DNA of 64,000 bases from Nitrosomonas communis (GTDB lineage Bacteria; Pseudomonadota; Gammaproteobacteria; Burkholderiales; Nitrosomonadaceae): assembly GCF_001007935.1 (NCBI RefSeq), contig NZ_CP011451.1:3596001-3660000 (forward strand). The letters are read 5' to 3'. The notes under the pieces are model-generated. The model made no database searches and was not told the DNA's origin. It was given only the letters and a program-made list of their open reading frames with translations. Position numbers and translations under genes: made by a program. How positions within the stretch are numbered: position 1 is the first letter of the stretch; every line of letters starts with the position of its first letter. Positions 47,657-56,108 of the stretch are shown piece after piece.

Positions 47657-47741
47657 GAATTTGTCGGCTTCACCTTGCCGTATTATTTTTATACTGTCTG
47701 CGACTCGCCTTCGTGTCACTTTTGATTTGGAAATGGAATAA
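47657..47741 (+). repeat. MITE-like element family 1, copy 5 (truncated by the IS3 element)
   Basis: 85 bp remain: the left about 21 bases are missing where the IS3 right end sits, but the rest is well kept (TTTGTCGGCTTCACCTTGCC ... CGACTCGCCTTCGTGTCA, right end TTTTGATTTGGAAATGGAAT). Same orientation as copies 1 and 2. Confidence 0.88.
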
Positions 47742-47744
47742 CGA

Positions 47745-47985
47745 GGGGCTAGGGGAAAGTTTGTTCATAAAGCTATTGATCATTTTGCTGGCTTCCATCT
47801 GCAAGTTCAGGATTGATAAGAGTTGTTCTTCAAAAAGGTAACCAAAACGTTGGGCAATAAAGATTTGCGTTTCGATTTCGGTCAAAGACTCCCTTGCAAT
47901 GAAAAAAGAGCGTTAAAATCAGCCGTTGAGATTTTTGCATGGCCTGTTGCCAAACAATTAAATTCTTGTAGCTGTTAATTTTCAT
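47745..47985 (-). pseudogene. Four-helix-bundle (S23-type) protein, broken
   Basis: The minus strand from ATG 47985 reads MKINSYKNLIVWQQAMQKSQ, the usual start of the S23/four-helix-bundle family. After a shift of frame and a missing centre of about 50-60 residues it continues SLTEIETQIFIAQRFGYLFE and ILNLQMEASKMINSFMNKL, the family end. The ATG overlaps the brxF stop (ATGA). Such proteins are often found in or near defence and rRNA loci with unknown function. A family 1 repeat lies at its 3' end. Confidence 0.75.
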
Positions 47986-48476
47986 AGCTCGCCCCTCACT
48001 CCTCGATCCTCCTTCCTAATCTCAACGATCAATGCATCGACCGAGTCATAGCTACGGTACTCGGGATGACCGGTTTCTGCATACAAAAGCCTCCCGGAGA
48101 TTATGTTTCCGTTCCATGAAGCCACAATGGCCTGATTTCTCGAAATGCTCTGCAGCAACCGCAAAGGGTCTTGCTTGAGGTCTTTGTCGAAAAGGATCTC
48201 TAGATTATCCAGCACCACCGGTGTCTGAGCTTTATCTACGATTTGGTTGAGAATTCCAGGCAATCGTAGTGATCGCTGCTTCACAGTCAGCTCAAGCAAT
48301 TCAATGGAAAGCGCCTGATTAATATTGATGACAAATACCCCGAACTCCTCGGCAACATTCTGCAGAACGCTAGTCTTGCCGGAACCGGTTTCGCCTACGA
48401 GTAATACCAAACGGTAATATAAGCCTTCGGCTGCTCGCAGGGATCGTATTATCTTGTCGGGAATTGGTTCGGCCAT
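47982..48476 (-). CDS. brxF: BREX-3 P-loop protein BrxF
   Basis: The 164-residue ATPase has Walker A GETGSGKTSVL near residue 30 and Walker B-like VVLDNLEILFD near 95. Size, the N-terminal IRSLRAAEGLYYRLVLLVGE context and the NPxxLLQ-like region DPLRLLQSISRNQAIVASW are those of BrxF, the first gene of type 3 BREX loci. The frame looks intact. brxC, normally next, is absent; a broken four-helix-bundle gene, a repeat and an IS3 element follow instead. Confidence 0.78.
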   Translation of the reverse strand: MAEPIPDKIIRSLRAAEGLYYRLVLLVGETGSGKTSVLQNVAEEFGVFVININQALSIELLELTVKQRSLRLPGILNQIVDKAQTPVVLDNLEILFDKDLKQDPLRLLQSISRNQAIVASWNGNIISGRLLYAETGHPEYRSYDSVDALIVEIRKEDRGVRGEL

Positions 48477-48751
48477 AGTTGCTGCTTCTTATTATTTTTT
48501 GCTTGCTCGTCAAACGCATCACCATAAGGGCTCTATTATCTACTTTGTCTTGTTTGAGCAACAAGTATTTTGAAAAAAGAGGAATTAACCAAGGTGCTTC
48601 CCTGATCCACTGTTGGAGCCTTTTACGAAAGGGAAAAAAATAATATCGATGACTGATGATCTGCCATTTACCTCTTCAGTATCATCAGTTTATGCTGTTA
48701 AGATTACGAAATTGATTAATCTTATATCTACACTAACCACCCTGCATCCAG

Positions 48752-49120
48752 CTAAATAATCAGTGCTGCTGCCACACGACGGCCTTCTGCAGATAAAATA
48801 TTATAAGTGCGGCAGCCAGCCTGGGTATCCATCACTTCTAATCCGATCCCTGAAGAAACCATTGCTTTCATCAACTTAGGATCAGGAAAACGCAGTGCTG
48901 CCCCGGTTCCGAGTAAAATAATTTCTGGTTGAAAAGGTCGTATGCAGTCAAAATGGGCTGTTTCCAACTGCTCAATACTTTCGATTTGCCAGTTCTCGAT
49001 AATGTGATCTGGCAGTACGATCAAATTATCCTCATAACGAATTTGATTAATCGTAACATAGCCTTCCCCGTAACTGGTGAAAATATTGATTCCTTCATGC
49101 TCTGAAAGATGTAGCTTCAA
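48752..49120 (-). CDS. Mth938-like domain protein
   Basis: A 122-residue protein of the Mth938/NDUFAF3-like family. The conserved core is EIILLGTGAALRFPDPKLMKA, followed by GIGLEVMDTQAGCRTYNILS and EGRRVAAALI. In mitochondria a relative helps assemble complex I; bacterial function is unknown. In betaproteobacteria it is often found beside an alanine-type aminotransferase and hom, as here (divergent, 236 bp apart). Confidence 0.88.
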   Translation of the reverse strand: MKLHLSEHEGINIFTSYGEGYVTINQIRYEDNLIVLPDHIIENWQIESIEQLETAHFDCIRPFQPEIILLGTGAALRFPDPKLMKAMVSSGIGLEVMDTQAGCRTYNILSAEGRRVAAALII

Positions 49121-49356
49121 GGCAAAACCTCCTGCTTATTTATCGATAAAGAGTCTGTTCTTTATCCAGTAGAATATATTTAAAAATTATATTCAGTGTA
49201 TTGCGTTGTTGAACGATTGTGCAGCAAGTAGTTATCAATAAAAAATTTAGCGTTTTTTTATTTTACTTTTTTGCAAAAATATATGGGTCAGGTAACATTA
49301 TATTCTCTTTATTTTTTCAATATCTATCTACTACAGTGTAGTTTTTCATATTAACC

Positions 49357-50592
49357 ATGCAGCCCATCACGAAATCCAGCAAGCTTGCTAACGTCTGTTA
49401 CGATATTCGGGGGCCCGTACTCGATCGGGCCAGAGAAATGGAGGAAGAAGGTCATCACATTATCAAACTCAATATCGGCAACCCCGCTTCATTTGGCTTT
49501 GAAGCACCCGAGGAAATATTACAGGATGTGATCCGGAATCTGTCCGCTGCATCTGGTTATTGCGATTCAAAAGGCCTCTTCGCTGCACGCAAGGCCATCA
49601 TGCATTACACCCAGGAAAAACATATTCCAAATGTGCAAATGGATGATATTTATATCGGTAATGGCGTTTCTGAACTGATCATGCTTGCCATGCAGGCACT
49701 GCTGGAAAACAACGATGAAGTGCTTATTCCTGCGCCTGATTATCCGTTGTGGACAGCTGCCGTATCGTTAGCAGGGGGGACGGCACGCCATTATATTTGC
49801 GATGAGCAGTCTGATTGGTTTCCGGATCTGGATGATATTCGTGCTAAAATAACGCCTCATACGCGCGCAATCGTAATCATCAATCCCAATAATCCAACAG
49901 GTGCGCTGTATCCGGTCGATTTACTGCTCGAAATCATAGAAATTGCCCGTCAGTATCACTTGATCATTTATGCGGACGAGATTTATGACAAAATACTTTA
50001 TGATCAAGCTATCCATACCTCGATCGCTTCCTTGGCTGATGACATTTTGTTTGTGACATTCAATGGCTTGTCGAAGAATTACCGGGCAGCAGGTTTTCGT
50101 TCTGGTTGGATAGTAGTATCAGGTGATAAACAACGCGCGCAGGATTATATTGCAGGCTTAAATATGCTGGCTTCTATGCGCCTGTGTGCAAATGTACCCG
50201 CGCAATTCGGTATCCAGACTGCATTAGGGGGTTATCAAAGCATATATGATTTGACGTTACCTACCGGGCGACTCAAACGACAACGTGATCTTGCTTGGCA
50301 ACTTCTGACCGATATCCCGGGTGTAAGTTGCTTTCGTCCCCAATCAGCGCTGTATCTATTTCCACGCCTGGACCCAAAAATTTATCCAATTCAGGATGAT
50401 GAGAAATTTGTGCTGGATATGTTGCTGGAAGAAAAAGTGCTGGTAGTACAAGGAACAGGTTTTAATTGGCCCTGTCAAGATCATTTCCGTGTAGTGTTTC
50501 TACCCAATAGTGATGATCTGGCTGAAGCTATTGGACGCGTCGCACACTTCCTGGAACGTTACCGTAAACGCCATGGTATACACGCCGTATAA
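49357..50592 (+). CDS. PLP-dependent aminotransferase, AlaA type
   Basis: Class I/II aminotransferase of 411 residues, resembling AlaA alanine transaminases. Motifs: NIGNPASFGFEAPEEI near the start, GNGVSELIMLAMQALL, INPNNPTGALY, ADEIYDKILYD, and the PLP lysine in NGLSKNYRAAGFRSGW. It is upstream of hom, 96 bp apart, in the same direction, a linkage common in betaproteobacteria. Substrate (pyruvate/glutamate) is inferred from the family. Confidence 0.9.
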   Translation: MQPITKSSKLANVCYDIRGPVLDRAREMEEEGHHIIKLNIGNPASFGFEAPEEILQDVIRNLSAASGYCDSKGLFAARKAIMHYTQEKHIPNVQMDDIYIGNGVSELIMLAMQALLENNDEVLIPAPDYPLWTAAVSLAGGTARHYICDEQSDWFPDLDDIRAKITPHTRAIVIINPNNPTGALYPVDLLLEIIEIARQYHLIIYADEIYDKILYDQAIHTSIASLADDILFVTFNGLSKNYRAAGFRSGWIVVSGDKQRAQDYIAGLNMLASMRLCANVPAQFGIQTALGGYQSIYDLTLPTGRLKRQRDLAWQLLTDIPGVSCFRPQSALYLFPRLDPKIYPIQDDEKFVLDMLLEEKVLVVQGTGFNWPCQDHFRVVFLPNSDDLAEAIGRVAHFLERYRKRHGIHAV

Positions 50593-50688
50593 TCCCATAG
50601 CCAATCTCATTAAATATGCTCAGAAATTCTGAAGAATCCATAATTTAATTATTTTGTAACAATTTTTGCTTATTTTAACAATTAGAAT

Positions 50689-52002
50689 ATGAACCCCATT
50701 AATGTTGGCTTATTAGGAATTGGTACGGTCGGTGGCGGCACCTATACCGTCCTGAAACGTAACCAGGAAGAAATTGTCCGCCGTGTTGGTCGTAACATTG
50801 TCATCCGTATTATTGCCGACCGTGATACCGAAAAAGCCCGCCGTCTCGCTGATCGTGATACGACAGTAACCGCTGATGCATTTGAAGTCGTCTCACGGCC
50901 CGATATTGATATTGTCATCGAATTGATCGGCGGACAAACTATTGCCAAGGAACTGATACTACAAGCGATTGCCCACGGTAAACATGTGATTACAGCCAAT
51001 AAAGCGCTTTTGGCCTCTCATGGCAGTGAGATTTTTGCAGCCGCTCAGCAAAAAGGCGTCATTGTTGCCTTTGAGGCTGCAGTTGCAGGGGGGATACCTA
51101 TTATTAAAGCATTGCGCGAGGGATTAGCCGCCAATCGGATAGAATGGATTGCTGGCATTATCAATGGTACCAGTAATTTTATTTTGTCGGAAATGCGTGA
51201 GAAAGGGCTTGCATTCGATACAGTATTGGCCCTCGCACAAAAACTTGGCTACGCGGAAGCTGACCCTACCTACGATATAGAAGGAATCGACGCTGCCCAT
51301 AAAATAACCATCATGGCAGCGATCGCTTTTGGTATCCCGGTCAGCTTCAACAAAGTGTATATCGAAGGTATCACCCAACTAAGTAACGATGACATCCGTT
51401 ATGCTGAAGAGCTCGGTTATCGCATCAAGTTACTCGGTATTACCAAACGTGTAGCGAAAGGCATCGAACTACGTGTGCATCCTACCCTCATCCCTATTAA
51501 AAGATTGATCGCTAATGTGGAAGGCGTGATGAATGCGGTAGTCGTCAAAGGCGACGCCGTCGGACCGACACTTTACTATGGAGCAGGTGCAGGCGCAGAA
51601 CCGACAGCCAGCTCGGTCATAGCTGACTTGGTCGATGTGGCACGTTTACTGACCGCCGATCCGGAACATCGCGTGCCTTATCTCGCATTTCTGCCAGAAT
51701 TATTATCAAATATTCCGATCGTGCCGATGGAAGAGGTTGAAACTGCTTATTATCTTCGCTTACAGGTGATGGATCAACCCGGCGTTCTTGCTGATATCAC
51801 ACGCATCCTGGCTGATTCAGATATTTCGATCAACGCTATGGTGCAGAAAGAACATGCTGAGGAAGAGGATAAAGTCAATATCATCATGCTCACTCATACA
51901 ACGATAGAAAAGAACATCATTGCAGCATTAGATAAAATTGAGAAATTACCTACCATGGCAGGAAAGATAGTGCGTATCCGTTTGGAAGAATTAAACAAAT
52001 AA
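50689..52002 (+). CDS. hom: Homoserine dehydrogenase
   Basis: Reduces aspartate semialdehyde to homoserine in the threonine and methionine pathway. It has 437 residues: NAD(P) site GLLGIGTVGGGTYTVL at the start, the catalytic GIINGTSNFILSEM and GYAEADPTYDIEGIDAAHKI, and a C-terminal ACT domain (YYLRLQVMDQPGVLADITRI) through which threonine probably inhibits it. Not fused to aspartokinase. Followed by thrC after 98 bp. Confidence 0.97.
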   Translation: MNPINVGLLGIGTVGGGTYTVLKRNQEEIVRRVGRNIVIRIIADRDTEKARRLADRDTTVTADAFEVVSRPDIDIVIELIGGQTIAKELILQAIAHGKHVITANKALLASHGSEIFAAAQQKGVIVAFEAAVAGGIPIIKALREGLAANRIEWIAGIINGTSNFILSEMREKGLAFDTVLALAQKLGYAEADPTYDIEGIDAAHKITIMAAIAFGIPVSFNKVYIEGITQLSNDDIRYAEELGYRIKLLGITKRVAKGIELRVHPTLIPIKRLIANVEGVMNAVVVKGDAVGPTLYYGAGAGAEPTASSVIADLVDVARLLTADPEHRVPYLAFLPELLSNIPIVPMEEVETAYYLRLQVMDQPGVLADITRILADSDISINAMVQKEHAEEEDKVNIIMLTHTTIEKNIIAALDKIEKLPTMAGKIVRIRLEELNK

Positions 52003-52100
52003 GCATGATGTAATTTGAGTCGAATTACCGCCTTTTTTCAAAATCAGTCTAGGATAGTCGCTTATTTCTTCTCCTCCCTTATTATTTCAATCAGAATATT

Positions 52101-53516
52101 ATGCGTTATATCTCTACTCGCGGCGGTATGTCGCCAAGAACTTTTACTGAAATACTGCTGAGCGGCCTTGCGCCAGACGGCGGGCTCGCTGTACCTGAAG
52201 TTTATCCAAAGATTAGTCCGCCTGAACTTGAGGCATGGCGTCATCTGGATTATCCAGCGCTTGCATTTGAAGTGCTTTCTCGTTTCATGGATGATATTCC
52301 TGCTCATGATTTGCGCAACTTGATAGCGCGCACTTACACAGCGGAAGCATTTGGCAGCACAGACATTACACCGGCTAAAACCCTTGAACCCGGGTTGCAC
52401 ATTTTGTGTTTGTCAAATGGACCAACCTTAGCATTCAAAGATATCGCCATGCAGTTATTGGGAAATTTGTTTGAATATACATTGGCCAAGACAAATGCTG
52501 AACTGAATATACTCGGAGCAACTTCAGGTGATACCGGTTCAAGTGCTGAGTATGCCATGCGCGGCAAACGGGGTATCCGTGTATTCATGCTTTCACCACT
52601 TGGCAAAATGAGCCGTTTCCAAACCGCGCAAATGTTTTCCTTACAAGATGACAATATTTTTAATATTGCTATTCGCGGTGTCTTTGACGACTGCCAGGAT
52701 ATTGTCAAAGCAGTCAGTAATGATCATATCTTCAAAGAAAAATACCATATCGGCACGGTCAATTCGATCAACTGGGCGCGCATAGCTGCGCAGATCGTTT
52801 ACTATTTCAAGGGGTATTTTGCAGTCACTCAATCCAATGATGAGCAAGTATCATTTTCTGTGCCATCGGGAAATTTTGGAAATATCTTCGCTGGCCATGT
52901 CGCGCGTATGATGGGGCTGCCAATCAGACAACTCATTCTAGCCACTAACGAAAATGACGTATTGGATGAGTTCTTTCGTACTGGGCTGTATCGGCCACGC
53001 ACCACTACTGAAACACATCACACAAGCAGCCCCTCGATGGATATCTCCAAAGCTTCCAACTTTGAGAGATTTATCTTTGATCTGACAGACCGCAATGCGA
53101 TGCGGGTTAAGGAATTATGGCAATCCATTGATAAAGGCAATGCCTTTGATCTATTTGGGACGGCTTTATGGGTCAAAACGAAAGAGTTTGGCTTTATTTC
53201 CGGAACCAGCCATCATGCGGCACGTATTGATACGATTCGCCAACTCTATCATGAGCACAAAGTTTTGATTGACACCCATACCGCGGATGGAGTAAAAGTG
53301 GGACTTGAATATCGCGAGCCGGGTATTCCGCTTATTTGCCTGGAAACCGCGCTACCTACAAAGTTTGCCGAAAGTATCAAGGAAGCTGTGGGATTGGAGC
53401 CAGCACGGCCTGCAGGATTTAAAAATCTGGAAGACCTACCTCAACGCTTTGAGGTCATCGATAAAGATGTAGATGCAATCAAGACTTTTATCTGCCAGAA
53501 GATTGAACAGACTTGA
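52101..53516 (+). CDS. thrC: Threonine synthase
   Basis: PLP enzyme that turns phosphohomoserine into threonine. It has 471 residues, the longer class of ThrC. Starts MRYISTRGGMSPRTFTEILL. The PLP lysine is in NGPTLAFKDIAMQLLGN; the phosphate-binding ILGATSGDTGSSAEYAM and the VNSINWARIAAQIVYYF block are present. It follows hom in the standard hom-thrC order. Confidence 0.97.
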   Translation: MRYISTRGGMSPRTFTEILLSGLAPDGGLAVPEVYPKISPPELEAWRHLDYPALAFEVLSRFMDDIPAHDLRNLIARTYTAEAFGSTDITPAKTLEPGLHILCLSNGPTLAFKDIAMQLLGNLFEYTLAKTNAELNILGATSGDTGSSAEYAMRGKRGIRVFMLSPLGKMSRFQTAQMFSLQDDNIFNIAIRGVFDDCQDIVKAVSNDHIFKEKYHIGTVNSINWARIAAQIVYYFKGYFAVTQSNDEQVSFSVPSGNFGNIFAGHVARMMGLPIRQLILATNENDVLDEFFRTGLYRPRTTTETHHTSSPSMDISKASNFERFIFDLTDRNAMRVKELWQSIDKGNAFDLFGTALWVKTKEFGFISGTSHHAARIDTIRQLYHEHKVLIDTHTADGVKVGLEYREPGIPLICLETALPTKFAESIKEAVGLEPARPAGFKNLEDLPQRFEVIDKDVDAIKTFICQKIEQT

Positions 53517-53631
53517 TGATTAAGATTTCACTCTGAATAGATCAATTTTTTAAACTGCATCGATGCCATCACCCTGCCCTGCTATCTTGATCGGTGAATA
53601 TTAACTGTTAAGAAACGGAGGAGCTTCAATC

Positions 53632-54327
53632 ATGCGATTCTCAATTAGCCGGTATAATCCTGACAAAGATGAGAAACCTTACATGCAGGATTACGATATT
53701 GAGTTAGAGTCAACTGACAAAATGCTGCTGGATGCCTTGATTCGAATCAAGTCTCAGGATGATAGTCTTAGCTTGCGTCGCTCCTGCCGGGAAGGTGTAT
53801 GTGGCTCAGATGCAATGAACATCAATGGCCGAAATGGATTAGCTTGCATCACTCCAATCGCTAGTCTGAAAGAACCGATAGAAATCCGCCCTCTGCCTGG
53901 CCTGCCGATTATTCGCGATTTAATCGTAGATATGACACAATTTTTTAAGCAATATCACTCGATCAAACCTTATTTGATCAATAATGATCCTCCTCCAGAG
54001 ACCGAGCGATTGCAATCGCCGGAAGAAAGAGCTGAATTGGATGGGCTTTATGAATGTATCCTGTGTGCATGCTGTACCACAGCATGCCCCTCGTTCTGGT
54101 GGAACCCGGACAAATATGTCGGCCCTGCCGGCTTGCTGCAAGCTTACCGTTTCCTGGCTGACAGCCGCGATCAAGCTACTGCTGAACGATTGGATTATCT
54201 GGAAGATCCTTATCGCCTGTTTCGCTGCCATGAAATCATGAATTGTGTCGATGTCTGTCCAAAAGGATTACATCCCATGAACGCAATTAGTAAGATAAAA
54301 AATCTGCTAGTGAAAAGAACGATATGA
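53632..54327 (+). CDS. sdhB: Succinate dehydrogenase iron-sulfur subunit
   Basis: Electron-transfer subunit of complex II at the inner membrane, 231 residues. It has the [2Fe-2S] cysteines in CREGVCGSDAMNINGRNGLAC (positions spread over about 20 residues), the [4Fe-4S] group CILCACCTTACP and the [3Fe-4S] motif CHEIMNCVDVCPKGL. AACGGAGGAG precedes the ATG. The sdhC, sdhD and sdhA genes that normally precede it are absent here; thrC is upstream. Confidence 0.97.
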   Translation: MRFSISRYNPDKDEKPYMQDYDIELESTDKMLLDALIRIKSQDDSLSLRRSCREGVCGSDAMNINGRNGLACITPIASLKEPIEIRPLPGLPIIRDLIVDMTQFFKQYHSIKPYLINNDPPPETERLQSPEERAELDGLYECILCACCTTACPSFWWNPDKYVGPAGLLQAYRFLADSRDQATAERLDYLEDPYRLFRCHEIMNCVDVCPKGLHPMNAISKIKNLLVKRTI

Positions 54328-54557
54328 AACAGCGAGAACGCCTTTATTGGCGTTGTCGGCGCGGCTTGCTAGAGCTGGATATTGTATTGCAGCGCTTTCT
54401 GGATAAATACTATGCGCAATTAGATGAAGCGCAGTTAAATACGTTTGAATCCTTACTCTTACTCCCTGATAATGATCTGTGGGATATAATTTCTTCTAAA
54501 AAAGAAGCACCAAGCGAAAACTTGAAGTCATTATTAAAGCTTCTTCAACAAAGTTAA
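54324..54557 (+). CDS. sdhE: Succinate dehydrogenase assembly factor SdhE
   Basis: Helps insert FAD into SdhA. The 77-residue protein has the signature RRGLLELDIVLQRF (RGxxE-type motif) near residue 14 and the downstream LLLLPDNDLWDIIS. It overlaps sdhB by four bases (ATGA), so the two are co-translated. Its partner SdhA is encoded elsewhere. Confidence 0.93.
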   Translation: MKQRERLYWRCRRGLLELDIVLQRFLDKYYAQLDEAQLNTFESLLLLPDNDLWDIISSKKEAPSENLKSLLKLLQQS

Positions 54558-54625
54558 GCAAACTTACGCTGTCAGTTATACTAAACTAAAGCGTGTAGAT
54601 CCATCCTCAAACCATGGAGATAGAT

Positions 54626-55927
54626 ATGTCTGAACAACGTATAGCAACCTTGCTGCTTGGCGAGAATAAAGAACCGGTTGAGCTCCCGATTATGCCGGGT
54701 GCGATGGGTCCGGATACGATTGATATCCATACCCTCTATGCCAAGAGTGGCATGTTTACTTATGACCCTGGTTTTCTTTCTACGGCTAGCACAAAATCTG
54801 CTATTACATTTATTGATGGGGACAAGGGGATACTCCTCTATCGTGGCTACCCTATTGAGCAGTTAGCGACACAATGCGATTTCATGGAAGTCTGTTATTT
54901 GCTACTGAATGGCGAATTACCTTCTGACGAACAAAAAAAGCAATTTGTTCATGCTATCAAGAGCCATACCATGCTGCATGAACAACTGGTCAGATTTTAT
55001 AGTGGATTCCGCAGAGATGCTCACCCTATGGCAGTAATGGTGGGGGTAGTGGGTGCCTTGTCAGCCTTTTACCATGAAGCGATGGATATATCAGATGCGG
55101 TTCATCGTGAGCAATCCGCCTTCCGACTGATTGCCAAACTACCGACGATTGCGGCCATGGCTTATAAATACAATATTGGACAACCCTTCATTTATCCACG
55201 CAACGATTTAAGCTATGCTGCAAATTTTCTGCACATGATGTTTGCCACACCTGCTGAACATTATGAGCCCAATCCGGTTTTCGTAAAAGCGTTAGATCGT
55301 ATTTTAATTCTTCACGCTGATCATGAACAAAACGCCTCAACTTCTACAGTCCGCCTGGCAGGTTCCAGTGGCGCCAATCCATTTGCCTGTATTTCTGCTG
55401 GCATCGCCTGTTTATGGGGTCCCGCGCATGGGGGCGCAAATGAAGCATGCCTTAACATGCTGGAGGAAATTGGCGATACTTCACGCATCACTGAATATAT
55501 CAAACGCGCGAAAGACAAGAATGATCCTTTCCGCCTGATGGGCTTCGGTCATCGGGTATACAAAAATTTTGATCCACGCGCAAAACTGATGCGTGAAACC
55601 TGCCACGAGGTATTAGATGAAATGGGGCTCCATAACAATCGCCTTTTCAAGCTCGCCTTGGAGCTAGAGAAAATTGCTCTGGAAGATGATTATTTCATTA
55701 CTAAAAAACTTTATCCCAATGTCGATTTTTACTCTGGCATCATACAACGTGCATTAGGTATACCAACTTCTATGTTTACTGCAATTTTTGCAATGGCACG
55801 GACGGTGGGCTGGGTAGCTCAATGGAATGAAATGATCGCTGATCCCGATCAAAAAATTGGACGCCCTCGTCAGCTCTACACCGGTGTGACACAAAGAGAT
55901 GTACCGTCGAAAGAAACTGACAAATAG
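54626..55927 (+). CDS. gltA: Citrate synthase
   Basis: First step of the TCA cycle, hexameric type of Gram-negative bacteria, about 433 residues. Start ATG 54626 ([13 protein letters not shown]) is preferred because GGAGA lies 4 bases upstream; an ATG four codons earlier is the alternative. Motifs are [41 protein letters not shown]-like region ([10 protein letters not shown]), [30 protein letters not shown] and the catalytic-Asp region [11 protein letters not shown]. Follows sdhE by 68 bp. Confidence 0.97.
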   Translation: MSEQRIATLLLGENKEPVELPIMPGAMGPDTIDIHTLYAKSGMFTYDPGFLSTASTKSAITFIDGDKGILLYRGYPIEQLATQCDFMEVCYLLLNGELPSDEQKKQFVHAIKSHTMLHEQLVRFYSGFRRDAHPMAVMVGVVGALSAFYHEAMDISDAVHREQSAFRLIAKLPTIAAMAYKYNIGQPFIYPRNDLSYAANFLHMMFATPAEHYEPNPVFVKALDRILILHADHEQNASTSTVRLAGSSGANPFACISAGIACLWGPAHGGANEACLNMLEEIGDTSRITEYIKRAKDKNDPFRLMGFGHRVYKNFDPRAKLMRETCHEVLDEMGLHNNRLFKLALELEKIALEDDYFITKKLYPNVDFYSGIIQRALGIPTSMFTAIFAMARTVGWVAQWNEMIADPDQKIGRPRQLYTGVTQRDVPSKETDK

Positions 55928-56108
55928 TAAGATCAACCCTAAATTTTAGAAATAAATTTTATGTGTATAGGGGTAAAAAGGGAAAAACCATAAAATTAAA
56001 TTAGCATTGTTGGAATACAGGTCGACCGGCCAAATAAATTAAACCATATTGTGCAGGTACAACCTATTGCAAGGTGCTTCCGTTTTTTAACATATAGCGA
56101 GTTTGGTC

